The notes: generated by a model not told the origin, from the letters alone. 64,000 nt of DNA from Aedes albopictus (GCF_035046485.1 NC_085137.1:134854703-134918702), one strand, 5' to 3'; positions 34,798 through 45,937 are shown, counted from the stretch's first letter. Translations and numbers: made by a program.

Positions 34798-35163
34798 GTC
34801 CAAATTGGAACGAACTCACTGAATTTACAATTAGGGTCTCTACTCATAAGACAATATAAAATTCTTCAAGTTCGACAATGGGGAGAACTTTGAAAGTTTA
34901 TAATTAAAAATTAAGCTCAATTTTTTAAAAAAATCACATACTTTTCATTTATATTTTCAAAAAGTAAGTAAACATTTTAAGGATAAATGCGCAAGATTGA
35001 TTATCCAAAATATTCCACCAAATCGCTGAAATCTTCAATGTACTTTTTTTGCAATTTTTTTTTTTAATAAAACAAATCTCAATTAAGGAATATTTCAAGA
35101 TTTTTCCCAAGTTCTATTGGGTCAATTGTGTGAAATTGCTATGACAGTTCCATCGAAAATTTA
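34798..35163. other. AT-rich, no feature
   Basis: Nothing recognised between the SINE and the Helitron. Confidence 0.3.
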
Positions 35164-35417
35164 TCTATATATAAAAAAATGCAGTTGCATACGTGGGACC
35201 GCGCGTAACTTGCGAACGGAAGGTCGGATTTGGGTCGTCTAAGTTTTGTTCTGTTAGTTTTCACCCAAGGAAGGTTTATGAGGTAAAAATCATGAAAAAA
35301 TTGAAAGTTTTTGAAAATCGATTTTTCATACATTTTGAATGGGGACTTGGATTTGGCAAGGAGTTTGCAACGTCAAAAATCGTAGTAGGCAAGACAAAGT
35401 TTGCCGGGGACAGCTAG
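35164..35417 (+). mobile_element. Non-autonomous Helitron, copy 2 (254 bp)
   Basis: TCTATATATAAAAAAATGCA at the 5' end and GCCGGGGACAGCTAG at the 3' end, inserted between A (35,163) and T (35,418). It aligns along its whole length with the copy at 13,843, clearly below full identity. The 74-codon frame inside is a by-product. Confidence 0.85.
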
Positions 35418-37660
35418 TTTTAAAAAAAGATACAAACACTCTTAAAAATCCATAAAAAACATTCTGGAGTCTAATCCGAAATTCCTCACTATATGATCGT
35501 TCAATTCCTTACGCAGTTTTGAAACTGGACTTGGATGTTTGCTCTCTATGTTAATGGTATAGTAATGTTGAGATTTCGATGAAAATCCTACAGAAAACCG
35601 AAAATATGAAAGCATTTTGAGCTAATAAAAACCGGTAGTAACGATTATTTTGGCAATTCTGATAAGTAAAGCTCTCTTTAGGGCTAGGAATTTCTTCAGA
35701 GATTTGATAAGAAACTTGATTGGAAATCAATCCAGAATTCGTTCCGAAATTGCTTTGGGGATTTCTCCCAAAATTCTATCCATGATTCTTCTTTGAAGTC
35801 CTCCAAGATTTCTTTTTTTTTGGATTTCTACCGCAATTCATTCACAGGTTCTCACAGCATTCTACCCGTGCATTCTTCCTTGATTTTTTAAAAGGTTTTT
35901 TTTTTCTGGAAGTTCATATCTTTTTCAGTACTCTCAAGTTTCCATCCAAGTTTTGTTTCTTTATCTCCAATAAATAGTTCCTTCCGAGATGTTTTCACTG
36001 GAGAGATCTGAGAGCTGTTCGAAGTGTCTCTACCAGAGTTTCTCCGGGGATTTCTTCCAGAAGTTTTCCCGATATGCTTCCAAGATTTCTCGTTGGATTC
36101 CTCCCAGAGAACCTTCCAAAACTTATCAAAAGTTTCTTAAGGAATATCTCTGCCTGGTTTTCCAGGAATTGCTTTCCAACAGTTTCTTTCGGGATTTTTG
36201 CGAGATTCTTGCAGAAGCTCTCTTGGGTTTCCTCACTGGATTTCGTTCGTAGTTCCGCCCAGGATTTCTCTTAGAGGTTTTAAGAGTCCCATTTCTTTAC
36301 ATTTCCTTCCGGAAGATTACTCCAAGATCTTTTTTTCCGAGATGTCTCAATTTTTATCAGGATTTCTTTCGATGTTCCTTTCAAGATTTCTCCAATAAGT
36401 CGAAGTTTCTCGCTAAATTCACCTGGATTCCTTCCGATATTTTTCCGGGAGTTTCTTAAAATGCATTTCGTAGGTTATCCCAGGCAGGTTTTAAGAAATA
36501 TTCCTAGAAAAATGCCTGTAAGAACGCTTGGAGCAACTATTAAAGGAATCCTGAAAGGATAACCTTGAACTTCGGGACAATTTGGAACACTGAAGTTAAA
36601 AATCTCAGAAGGATCACTGCAAAAAACTTTGTAAACAACTACGAGGAAAAACCTGGAAAATATTTTAAAGAAATCACAGGAAAAAAATCATGAGAAATAT
36701 CAGCAATTCTCCTGCAGAAATCCTAAAAGGCACAACCGAAAATATCTTAACCATTTGGAGCCGGAGGGGTCAATATGACCCCGGCGATGAAACCGAGCAT
36801 AAGAAACGTTTCCGAGGCCAGCAATGTTGCGGCAGCGAATGCTACAATTTTTAGGATAAATCCAGAAAAAAAAATTGAGAAGCATCCCAGGACCAACATC
36901 GGAAGGAATCTTCTGAAAAAAGTCCCGGGAAAAACTCCGAGAGAAATGTCAGTTGAAACTTTAAAAAATACGCGAATTCCTTTATGAAATATTCCGGAAA
37001 AACTCATGTAGAAACTTTCGAAAAAAGCTCACTAAAATTTCTCGAATTACAGGAGAAACTTCGGAAGAAATAACGAGAGCGATGCTTGTCGAAAAACCCT
37101 GGGAGCAGCCCATAAATAAACCCTGTAGAAACTCTGGAGAAACCCCAAGAGGAACACTGTAAGAAATCGCGAAAAATTATCGAGAGAATTCCCGAGACTC
37201 TAGGATAAATTCCAGCATGTGAGATATATCGTAGGAGAAAATCTTGTGAAGACCTCGGGATACATTATTTAATAAATCCCACGGAAAACGCAGGAGGAAC
37301 TCCTAGAAAAATCCCACGAGGGTCTCTGGGAGCAACACTGGGAAACCCTCTGGAAGACATTTTAGAAAGAAAATTTGTAAGATCCCTATGAAAATCCCCA
37401 AAAAGTAATCGGTCAGAATTTAGAAATCCTGAAAGATTCTCAACATTCCGGAAAGAATTGTTCGAATACAAAATAATCTAGAAGAGAAATTTCAAGAAAA
37501 CAGGATTGAAAAATACGAAATGAATCTTCTGAGAAATCCTGCAAGAATTTCTAAAAAAGATCCAGAAAGAAACCCTGACGGAATTTCTGAAAAAAAAAAC
37601 TTTGTAGAGGAATTTCACCGTAAAAACCTCGTCACACTCATATGAAAAACAGAAAATTCG
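35418..37660. repeat. Diverged satellite DNA
   Basis: 35,690-36,720 and 36,860-37,640 are dominated by TTCCTCCAGG/GAAATTCC/CGGAAGAAA words in both orientations, changing strand sense near 36,500. Between them lies a family B end at 36,747. Confidence 0.5.
36747..36830 (+). mobile_element. Solo end of a family B TTAA element
   Basis: TTAACCATTTGGAGCCGGAG followed by GGTCAATATGACCCC matches the left end of the 30,381 element. No matching right end was found nearby, so this is a truncated copy. Confidence 0.55.
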
Positions 37661-38097
37661 AAAAAAGCCAAGTCTTACCTCCTAAATCGATTGTTTTGGA
37701 CTTCAGAAGCTACGTTTAAAATTTGAGTGCAATCGATTAAGCCCAAGGGGGCACTCAACGAGCTTGAAGTTTGTATGGGAAAACGTGACATAATGTTTGT
37801 AGTAATATTAAGTTTTCGATTTTTGTCACTAGGTGGGGCGGAAGGCGTTCAATTAATAAAGCATTTAGTATTCATGTAGGTGACTTTATCGAAGACCGCA
37901 AAGGTATATGCTCAAAAAGACACCAAAAACTATTTTGAGATATGCAGAAATATAAGCCAAAAATATAAAAAAAATACAAGAATGCTCAAACTATATCCCG
38001 CCTTATCGCGGGTTTGAGAACAAGAGAATTATTTCTCTACAAACCCATTTATGACATTGTATCGACTTTTCGAACCCTCTAAGCAGAATACCCTCTT
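37661..38097. repeat. Dispersed repeat related to 62-kb foldback and 63.7-kb sequence
   Basis: AAGTTTGTATGGGAAAACGT and ATCGAAGACCGCAAAGG resemble parts of the element at 62.1-62.5 kb, and CGACTTTTCGAACCCTCTAA resembles the reverse complement of 63,740-63,765. Confidence 0.45.
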
Positions 38098-38153
38098 CGA
38101 ATGAGTTTAATCAGTTTCGTACCTTTTAATTCCGCCCTATGTTGCTTATCCTT

Positions 38154-38202
38154 TGACAGATACGCGTATTTCGACTACCACTTGTAATCTTCCTCAGTGT
38201 CA
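38154..38202 (-). ncRNA. Hammerhead-ribozyme-like motif, minus strand
   Basis: Mirror copy in the left arm with identical stems and core read right to left (TGACA at 38,202-38,198, CTGA at 38,197-38,194, TGTCA complement at 38,158-38,154). In a transcript spanning both arms the long hairpin would compete with ribozyme folding. Confidence 0.5.
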
Positions 38203-38221
38203 GTTATCCACTGTGGATAAC

Positions 38222-38270
38222 TGACACTGAGGAAGATTACAAGTGGTAGTCGAAATACGCGTATCTGTCA
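38222..38270 (+). ncRNA. Hammerhead-ribozyme-like motif, plus strand
   Basis: Stem I TGACA (38,222-38,226) pairs with TGTCA (38,266-38,270). Core CTGAGGA (38,227-38,233) plus one extra A. Stem II GATTAC/GTAGTC around AAGTG (38,235-38,251). GAAA (38,252-38,255). Stem III is the palindrome ATACGCGTAT (38,255-38,264). C38,265 is the predicted cleavage base. All three stems and the CUGANGA/GAAA/UH core are present. The extra A before stem II and the loop-less stem III are unusual; the latter would favour dimer formation. Confidence 0.55.
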
Positions 38271-38338
38271 AAGGATTAGCAACATAGGGCGGAATTAAAA
38301 GGTACGAAACTGATTACACTCATTCCATTTATGATTAT

Positions 38339-39640
38339 TAAATTAAGTTTCTAGGAATTTCATCACAAATACGCCTCCATGAATGAAGTTTTTCAATGAT
38401 TCATTAATAATTGATCCAAGGATTTTGATAGGATTCAATCGTTGATCTTTCCAGTGGCTTAAAGATGATTTTTTCCTAAAGTCTTTCAAAGATATATCGA
38501 GGAATCCCTTGAAGGATTCCTAAAGGAAAAACCTCAAGAAGTTTCTCGAAACAGTTTTATCTTCGAATTTCCCTTCAAAGAGTGTCAGTAAAAGCTTTCA
38601 AAAGAGTTTCTCCAAGAAATTCTTCAAAAATTTTCTCCGGTTTTTTTGGTGTAGTTTCATCAGCAGTTTTTTATGAAGCTCCTTCAGGGATGTCTCTAAG
38701 GCTGTGCCACTGGGCGTTGTATGCTAGTCCGTTGTCTATTGTCGTGCTTCCTTCAAAGAGCGGAAAGCGCACTGGAAGCATTGAATGTGTCTCTTTTTTT
38801 AAAATACTCTTCAACTTTCTATGAGATTTTTTAAAATGTTATCTAACTAGGGATTTTTATCAGAGTTTCCAACAGAAAATTACAAGTTAATTGAAAAACC
38901 AATTTGCAAGAGATTCGTGAAGAAAATATTGATAATAGTTATGGCACTTGAAGTGAAATCTCCTTTTGATAACTCGAAAAATCACCTATGAAGCATTTAC
39001 GCCACCTAAACATATCAATATTTTTGGCTCAAACTCAGAGTATTCTCTTTTTTTGTGATATGAATCCGGAAGAGCACACGAATTCCAGGTTTCAATAACT
39101 TTTGAAAAGTGAGCTGCACCTCTGTGTGCCTCTATGAAGTTTTTCAATGATTCCTAAAAAATATTCAACAATTGGAATTCCGTCGTTGATTTTTCCAGTG
39201 GTTCGATCTCGGAACTTTTCCGAGATTCTTCAAGGATAAACCTCGAGGAGTTCCTTGAAGCACATTTTAATGGATTGCCTTCAAGGGGCTTCTGCAACAT
39301 CTTCTCCAAGAATTTCACTAGAAAATTCTAAAGTTCTTCAATAAAAATGTATCTATCATCTTCTCAGAAAGTTTCTCCGAGATTTTTTTTTTTTCAAATA
39401 TTCCAAATCCTCTGAGGCAAGTAGGTACCACAAAGTTCAGTAGGAATATTTAAAAAAAATGAATTCCTCACAATTAATCAAAAATTTTCTTGAGGAATTC
39501 CAAAAAATGATTCTCCCGGCATATTGCGACATTTGCACCCATTTAGACTCGGCCGAAATTCATTATCATCACAGTCGAATTTCGCACACGACTTCGCAGC
39601 GGCTGGCATACACAAGTTTCGTTCACTCAGCCAAAAAAAC
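38339..39640. repeat. Diverged satellite DNA and AT-rich sequence
   Basis: 38,400-38,880 and 39,130-39,460 carry GAAGTTTCTC, GGAATCCCTTG and TCCAAGAATTTC words. Two stretches starting near 38,370 and 39,128 (TGAAGTTTTTCAATGATTC) look like an old duplication. Confidence 0.4.
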
Positions 39641-39649
39641 TAGCAAAGA

Positions 39650-40690
39650 TCGTAAGAATACCTTATGTTTTTTTTGCTATAAGATATCTCTATGAATTTT
39701 CAATGTTTACCTTATGAATTCGACAGTATACAGCTCAGAATGGATATCATAAGTTCGTCTTATGAGAATCGTTTTTGTTGCGAAAAAAGTGAAACACAAT
39801 CTTATGATTATCAGTGCATTTTACATATGGAGGTTATAGTTGTTTCTATATGAATTTTATAAACTTAAGATTATCTTATGAAAACCATATTGGTTATGCA
39901 TTCCGTTTTAAAAATTCATAATTTGTAATTATGAATCCCTATTAATATTAATATGAACTTTATAATTGGATCAAGACGATTTACATACAGGCGACCTAAC
40001 ATTGCATGAATGCAGAAGAAAAAGAAGAAGAATCTCTAATTAGAAACAATTTATTCGACGAAATAGATTTCAAATGATTAGTAAACAATCTTTGATCTAA
40101 AGACACCAATCGTTAGTTCGGTCAAGGGCTCAGGCTCCGACACCTGGGTGATTTCCGCTGCTGCCGGCAGTATTATCTTGTTTGACAATGCAGATGCCAA
40201 CAAAACTCTGTAAAAATATTAAATGATTGTAAATAGGAAAACAATTGAATTAAAAACACTTACGTTTATGATCTCTCGAAGTTTTCCTGGATCAACGGTC
40301 AACAGCTCAACTGGTCCGCAGTCGCACTTGCAGGAAGATTTCACTGCACTCCACTGGCACATCAGAAAAAAGTTCCGCGATCATGATCCAGAGTGAGTTC
40401 AGCCACAACGTACTTCATCATGCTCACTTCTGATTTCATAAGGTTGTCCTTAAGACTTTTTCACATCAATAAAAGTGATGAGAAACATAAGGGACAACTT
40501 ATAAAATTTTCAGATCGGTTATGATCATGCGTATTTCATAAGGTATTGTCATGAATATTATTCTGGACCATCAAACTTTCATAAGGTTCGTAATGAAATC
40601 GAGAATTTTGTCATTGTCGATGAATCATATGGTTCAATTTATGTTCTTCCTAAGATGTTTTGGTTGAGTGTTGAGTTCATCACAGGGATG
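39650..40690. mobile_element. Probable DNA transposon with CCTTATGAA subterminal repeats
   Basis: ACCTTATGAA and close variants occur repeatedly in one orientation at 39,665-39,880 and in the opposite orientation at 40,435-40,660. Clustered, inverted subterminal repeats around a different core suggest a non-autonomous DNA element. I could not fix exact ends or a target duplication. The core (40,100-40,420) looks like a captured gene fragment. Confidence 0.4.
40130..40362 (-). pseudogene. Two-exon gene-like fragment (58 codons after splicing)
   Basis: On the minus strand an ATG at 40,362 opens a 33-codon stretch (MCQWSAVKSSCKCDCGPVEL...) ending at AAAC|GTAAGT. A 56-bp intron (40,263-40,208) ends in a pyrimidine-rich tract and ACAG. 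The second exon keeps the frame for 25 codons to TGA (40,132-40,130). Canonical sites and an intron length typical of mosquitoes argue for a real past gene. Immediately upstream a different frame reads MMKYVVAELTLDHDRGTFF then stops, so the full gene is probably broken by a frameshift. No family recognised. Its position between inverted subterminal repeats suggests capture by a transposon. Confidence 0.35.
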
Positions 40691-41914
40691 TCGGATGCAC
40701 AACAGGTAAACAAAATCAGTTTGATTGGTGTGAAATGTCGCTGGGAAATGATGATTCAGTGGATTCTCAAATTATCACAGTAGTCTAAACATCAATAAGA
40801 AACCCAATACTAGCCAAGAATTTCTTTGGCAGTTACACTAGTAAATTCACAAATATTTTCAGGAGTTCTTCTTCAAAATACTCCAAGAATACTTTGGAAA
40901 TTATTTTAGGCTTTCCTTTGACAGATTCTCCACAATGTCTTGTAAATTTTCGGACAGGATTTTTCCAAGATTTTTTTTTTCAAAGCAGTAATTCAAGATT
41001 TCATCCCGAAATTCTTGAAGAAAAACAATCCAATTGAGAAATAATTGATGAAATTTAGAAAAATAAACAGCTCCTGGAGGATTTCCGTGGATCGTCTAAA
41101 GAGACACCTGGAGCAGTTTTTGAAAAAAAAATCTGAAAAAAAAATCATGGAGAAATTTCTGAACAGGAGTCCATTCAGTGGAGTGTCTGAAGTATCTGAA
41201 GGTATTACTAAAGAAAATAAAAAAATACGAGGGAGATTATTGCAAAACAAATAAAAGAAAAAACAATATGTTCATTGATATTACATATATCATATAAGGA
41301 ACTCTTGATCTCCAGTGAATTATTGAGCAAGAATACTTCCGAGCTCCTGAACTCGTGGAGGGAACTTCTCTAGGCAAACCTGCTGAAACCCAGAGAAGAA
41401 TAGCTGCATGGGCTTCTGGAGACATTCATATTCCAATTACTAAAGTCATTTCTGAATTCTGGGAAAATTATAAAAAACCAAAGAGGAATTCCATCAGGAA
41501 CTTCTCAGCAGTGCATGGAAAAACTTCTAGAGAACCATTGAATATTGTTGATAAATTAATTCTAGTTTGGGGACAATATGACCCAGACCGGTACGCTGAA
41601 CGTACACTACGCCATCGTGATGCGGAAATTCTAACATCTTAGGAGGGTTAAAGCAACCCCTGGAGCAATTACCAAAAAAAAAAATCATGAATAAATTCCT
41701 TATTCCATAGATAAAAGCTGCAGTAATTCCTAAAAGACTTGGAAGAATTTCCGGTGAAAATAAAAAGGGATTCCTGAATGATCTTCTGAGAATATTTTTG
41801 AAGGTATTTCTCCATAAAAAGTTCATACAAGTTTATTTTTCACTTTTGAAGGAATTTCTTGAAAGATTTCCAAGAGAAAGTTTTCAATGAATCCATCACG
41901 TCGATATATAGCGC
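40691..41914. repeat. Diverged satellite DNA
   Basis: 40,860-41,260 and 41,340-41,880 carry GGAATTCC/GAAATTTCT/TCCAGGAG words. A 95-codon plus-strand frame (41,355-41,642) arises in it and has no recognisable domain. Confidence 0.4.
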
Positions 41915-42139
41915 ATTTAGTTCACCACTGGACTATCGCACTAGTTTTCACGAGTGCGAAAACGCTAATAAAAGTGCGCGATTGCATCAAATCAACTCGG
42001 TGTCTTCAGAGCACTTGTTCACCATAGATTGAAGAAATAGTGCGCCGAAGACATCAACCTGATTTGATGCAATCGCACACTTTTATTCACGTTTTCGCAC
42101 TTATGAAGTCGCAGTTCGCAGTCCAGTGGTGAACTAAAT
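41915..42139. mobile_element. 225-bp foldback MITE
   Basis: ATTTAGTTCACCACTGGAC on the left is exactly mirrored by GTCCAGTGGTGAACTAAAT on the right, and inner arms (GATTGCATCAAATCAACTCG against an inverted near-copy) are also complementary. The target duplication is unclear. Confidence 0.75.
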
Positions 42140-42395
42140 CGACAATGATTTTTCATAAGGGCCTAACTGATTTGATCGATTTCTCTTCGTCGACTCTCTC
42201 TTTCGCTAATAACTTGATCAAAACAAACAAAATCATTATTCTTTTTGTTTCTATAGCAACATGTAGTCGTCTTCTTCGCATTTCAACCAAAAAATCTTTG
42301 GAAAACTTAATACACATTCTGACAATACACAAAGAGAGGATCGATGAAGAGAACTCGAAAATGTCAGTTAGGCCCAAATGAAAAATCAGTGTCGA
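42139..42395. mobile_element. ~257-bp MITE abutting the previous foldback
   Basis: TGATTTTTCATAAGGGCCTA on the left mirrors TAGGCCCAAATGAAAAATCA on the right, with outer TCGACA/TGTCGA also inverted. The roughly 55-bp arms contain CTCTCTTT-type sequence. Confidence 0.7.
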
Positions 42396-42616
42396 AATGG
42401 GGTATACATTCAAACTACATTTTGTTCGTCACTGTGCTGATCAACGATCGCATTCTTAGAGGTGTCATAGCTCTAGGCTGAAAGAAAATTCACCACAAAC
42501 GCTTCACTCATGTATAGCGTTTTCCCCACACAATTAATAAATGAGGCTCGCAAAAGAAAAAATAAAACATCGAATGAATAAAAAAGCGGAGGTGTATAAC
42601 GAACGCAATAACTCAC

Positions 42617-42787
42617 CTTTCAGTGGCGTCTTCACCACGGTGCTACCCTGCACGGGCGTCGAAAGCGTTCGCTTGGCGATGAAATTGCGCTTCGGCGGCG
42701 GTGGCGATCCCTTGAGCTGCTCCGGAACGATCGACGGTATGGTGGTGTTCGCCAGACCACTGCCCGGTGTCGACGATATTCGTTTCT
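42617..42787 (-). CDS. Internal coding exon of the large minus-strand gene
   Basis: A pyrimidine-rich tract and CCCACAG precede the exon and AAAG|GTGAGT follows it. The 171-nt exon reads, after two bases completing a codon, KRISSTPGSGLANTTIPSIV..., then PPPPKRNFIAKRTLSTPVQG..., ending ...KTPLK plus one base. It enters and leaves in phase 1, compatible with the exon at 52.6 kb upstream and with the alternative first exon at 2.2 kb, which ends in the same phase. The composition (Pro, Lys, Ser, Thr) suggests a disordered linker with possible phosphorylation sites such as STP and KTP. GC content is clearly higher than the flanks. Choosing the first AG (rather than one 2 nt later) is the only option that keeps phase with the upstream exon. 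Gene identity unknown. Confidence 0.8.
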
Positions 42788-42939
42788 CTGTGGGATGGAG
42801 AAGAGGAAAAAAATAAAATCGAGGTGAGAATGGTTTAGCTGTTTGGTCAACTGCGGTGAGGTGAATATTAAACTGAAACATTGGGGTATACATTCAGGCT
42901 GATGATATCCGGTTTCGGAAAAGTGTTGGTATTCTGTCC

Positions 42940-43006
42940 GAAACTTTTCTTTAACCGTAGAAAGCGCATTTGAAGCGCTTTTGATCAACGGTTAAAGAAA
43001 AGTTTC
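42940..43006. ncRNA. 67-nt near-perfect hairpin near the 42.7-kb exon
   Basis: GAAACTTTTCTTTAACCGT pairs perfectly with ACGGTTAAAGAAAAGTTTC (19 bp), followed by an inner stem AAAGCGC/GCGCTTT around a short ATTTGAA loop. Size and stem resemble a pre-miRNA or a very short MITE. It lies about 150 bp upstream of the exon, within the intron. Confidence 0.45.
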
Positions 43007-43300
43007 TTCGGTTTCTTGCCCTCATGTTTTTAAGGCATTACAAAAATTCTGGGGAGATAAACATTGGAATATCAGATCATAATCAGATAAAGAAGAACAT
43101 GAACAAGAACTTTTTGATTGTGTTGACTGATGGTACAGCAGCAAAGCTTATATTGAAATCAGCAGAAGAATTGGTGAGCTTGTTTCATACTATTTTCATT
43201 TTCCTTTTTTTTATTTCATTTGTAATTATTTAGATTTTTTTCTCAAAATATTTGGATGTAACTACTGTTGTCTTTTCTATACTTCCCTTTTTTTCTCCCC

Positions 43301-43358
43301 TTTCTCTTCTTGGCATACTATCCCCACTGGGACAGAGCATGCTTCTCAGCTTCTGACT
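43301..43358 (-). mobile_element. Feilai SINE 3'-end fragment
   Basis: In reverse complement AAGCATGCTCTGTCCCAGTG then CAAGAAGAGA matches the Feilai 3' body. Confidence 0.6.
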
Positions 43359-43479
43359 AAAATTAATGTTTGCATCAAATTTATTAGATTTTCCAACATC
43401 ATATTAATGTAAAGCTCAAATTTTATCTACACATTAAACGCATGTTTAAACTTCATATCATAGCGTATTCTATCACATC

Positions 43480-44050
43480 ACGGTCAAAACCGAAAACAAC
43501 GTTCACCTCCCATATCTGAACCACCGGTCAACAACGGTTTACGACTTCCTGTCCCGTGTCGACCCTGACCCGAACGGCCAAGCGCGCCCGCCCAGTGTAG
43601 GTACGACCCGACAACGGCCAAAAGGTTAATGAATGACACCGTGCAACAAGGCATAGCGGAGAGCAGCTAAGCTATAAGCAGCAAAAAGCTTTTCACAACA
43701 ACGCAAAACCTCTTTCTTCACCAGCACCGGCCGAGATCGCATGGGATAGATGCATGTTTCTTGTATGGCCAACGGCGACAGTAGCTGCAGCAGCAGCAGC
43801 ACCAGAAGCGCAGAACAGTGGATGCCAGTGACATTACAACAATTCAGTAACAACAACCACGACAACGGCGACGACGACGGAGACAACGATTCAAGCCATG
43901 CTATGCTGCAACCGGTTATGTTCCGGAAGGTGGCTTTCCTGCCATGGAAGGGAACGGGTCTTCCCCTTTATCCACCCTCGCATGAATGTTTTGCGATTAG
44001 CTTCGGGCCGGCTGGAAGATGATGCACTACTTCTCTCACGTGAGGGGATG
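43480..44050. promoter_or_regulatory. Unique GC-richer island with CAG repeats
   Basis: Non-repetitive DNA containing a GCAGCAGCAGCAGC run (about 43,787) and CGACAACGGCGACGACGACG (about 43,860). Frames on both strands result from the triplet bias; the minus-strand one begins like a signal peptide but has no other support. Confidence 0.3.
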
Positions 44051-44109
44051 GGGCCCCGAATGAGGTAGTATAAGACACAAAATAATTTAGCGTAAGAATT
44101 ATGTAACGA

Positions 44110-44476
44110 AAAAATTTAAAACCTCTTCAGGGAGATTCTTCAAGAGATTTCCACAGAAAATTCTCCAGGATTCTCTCCGAGAAATCTTCCAGAGATAACT
44201 CCAGGAATCTTCAGAAATCCAAGATTTTTCTTCCAGGGATTCCTCCACAAATCTCTCCAGCGATTCCTCCAGAGTGCTTTCCAGAGATTCGTCCTGGAAT
44301 CTCTCCATAGATTCGTCCAGGAATCTATCCAGAGATTCTTCCAGGAATCTCTTCAGAGATTCTTCCAGGAATCTCTCCAGAGATTCGTCTAGGACCTCTG
44401 CAGAGATTTCTCCAAGAATCCCTCCAGAGATTTCTCCAGGAATCTCTTCAGAGATTTCACCAGTAATCTCTCCAGA
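44110..44476. repeat. 24-bp minisatellite, left part
   Basis: Units such as CTCTCCAGAGATTCTTCCAG repeat at 24 bp with a 12-bp sub-period. This is the left end of an array that resumes at 45,938 after a transposon insertion. Confidence 0.85.
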
Positions 44477-44484
44477 GCATTAAC

Positions 44485-45929
44485 AGGGCTGTTACAAAAG
44501 TGTCGATTTGGAAACCGCAAAATCCGCGCCAAGGAGTTTGAAATCCGCGCCGAGGTCATCAAATCCGCGCCAGTGAAAAAACATGTGGTTTTGATAACTC
44601 AAACTCTAAAAAGGCAGAATTTTTCAGGGAAGATTCAAAGGAAATGAACTATTCATGACTTTTGTTGCACTCCAGATGAAGAGCTTTTCTATTGATAAAT
44701 CGATTTTTCACCATTACTAATCCATGAATTTAGATGACAACTTCTACATCAAACAATAGTCTAATCATGTTGCAAACAGACTAGTTTTTTTAATTGGAAT
44801 ATAAAGTTTCGGATCAATAGTTCTTTAAATGCTTATCAATCAGAGTGTTGAGTGACGAAAATGGAAGTAACTGTTCCCTAAAGCAGTCCCAAAAAAGGAG
44901 CATTCTTGGCAAAACTTTTGAAATAATTTTATTTATAACATTATGGTAGAAATCCTGAAAAGAAATCTGACGTAAGTCCCAAAAGACAAAAAATAATAAT
45001 TTTTTTAGAAGCTTTTTGAGAAATTCATGGATTACTTTGTGCAGAAAGTTATTTTGTTGAATCTTCACAGTAATACAAGGAGCAACACTAGCATAGACTA
45101 ATTACTAGTGCAATTTATTGATTACATCACCAATAAATTTTATTCCTAAGGAAGATATTTATGAAAAAAGAAGCATTTACATATAACCAGTAACCTGGCA
45201 ACTTTTCTAAACATTAAGGCAAAAGATATGCAGAAAAGTATTAATTCATCAGAAATTTATGATAAATGTTTCTGGCCACACCACACCCTTGGAAATTCAG
45301 TGAAGATATCAGCAAGAATGTCCTCAGGACATTGTGTCTCAGAAAACCAATCAGATTCTATCAGATTGATTACTTACGATACACGCAGTCTACAAAACCA
45401 ATGGTTTTCTTGACGGGATTCTGTTACATTTGACTCTTGATTTGACTACAAAATAAAAATTCCACAAAAAAGTTTTCAGAAACATCTTTCAGAAACACCT
45501 ATTTTAGAAATCTTGCCATTAATAGTTTTTTTTTTCTGACGTCATGCATTGCTCTACAGGTAAGTTCCGTCCAAAATTTAAATTAAATCCAAAATTTTAC
45601 CCAAAAACTAATTTCAGGGTTAAGACAGAAATGACTTCAAGAGTTTGACTAAGAAAGTCAGAATATGATCTTCTAAGATTTAACAAATTGAGCTTCTAGT
45701 GCGATGCAACTAAACTAGCACTCCACGCTATTGACTATAACCATTGTTTTTGCCCAAACACAAAATTCCATAACTCTAGTTTGAAAATGTTCGTTTTTTC
45801 TGATTGTGTTGAACTTCGTCCCCAAATGTTTCCGCAAAATCCGCGCCAAAATTAGTAAAAACGCGCGAAATCCGCGCGAAACGCAAAAACCGCGAAAAAC
45901 GCAAAATCCGCGCCACTTGTAACAGCCCT
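44485..45929. mobile_element. 1,445-bp hAT-like element inserted in the minisatellite
   Basis: A perfect 8-bp duplication GCATTAAC (44,477-44,484 and 45,930-45,937) flanks inverted ends AGGGCTGTTACAA/TTGTAACAGCCCT. Near both ends the word AAATCCGCGCC recurs (left: at least three, right: at least three in varied orientation), like transposase-binding subterminal repeats. No transposase frame is present. If the end is read as CAGGG, the duplication shrinks to CATTAA. Confidence 0.8.
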
Positions 45930-45937
45930 GCATTAAC

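Larger units (their letters stand above)
38098..38338. mobile_element. ~240-bp foldback carrying two hammerhead-like motifs
   Basis: The arms (38,098-38,210 and 38,214-38,338) are almost perfectly complementary over more than 110 bp, from ATCAGTTTCGTACCTTTTAA inward to CAGTTATCCACTG at the centre. Each arm contains the same ribozyme-like module, one readable on each strand. The module style is that of Penelope-like element repeats; a related sequence occurs at 63.66-63.77 kb. Confidence 0.75.

Noticed and set aside
43626..43886. Signal-peptide-like 86-codon minus-strand frame
   Set aside because: The Leu-rich start comes from a CAG-repeat tract read in antisense; no splice or promoter support.
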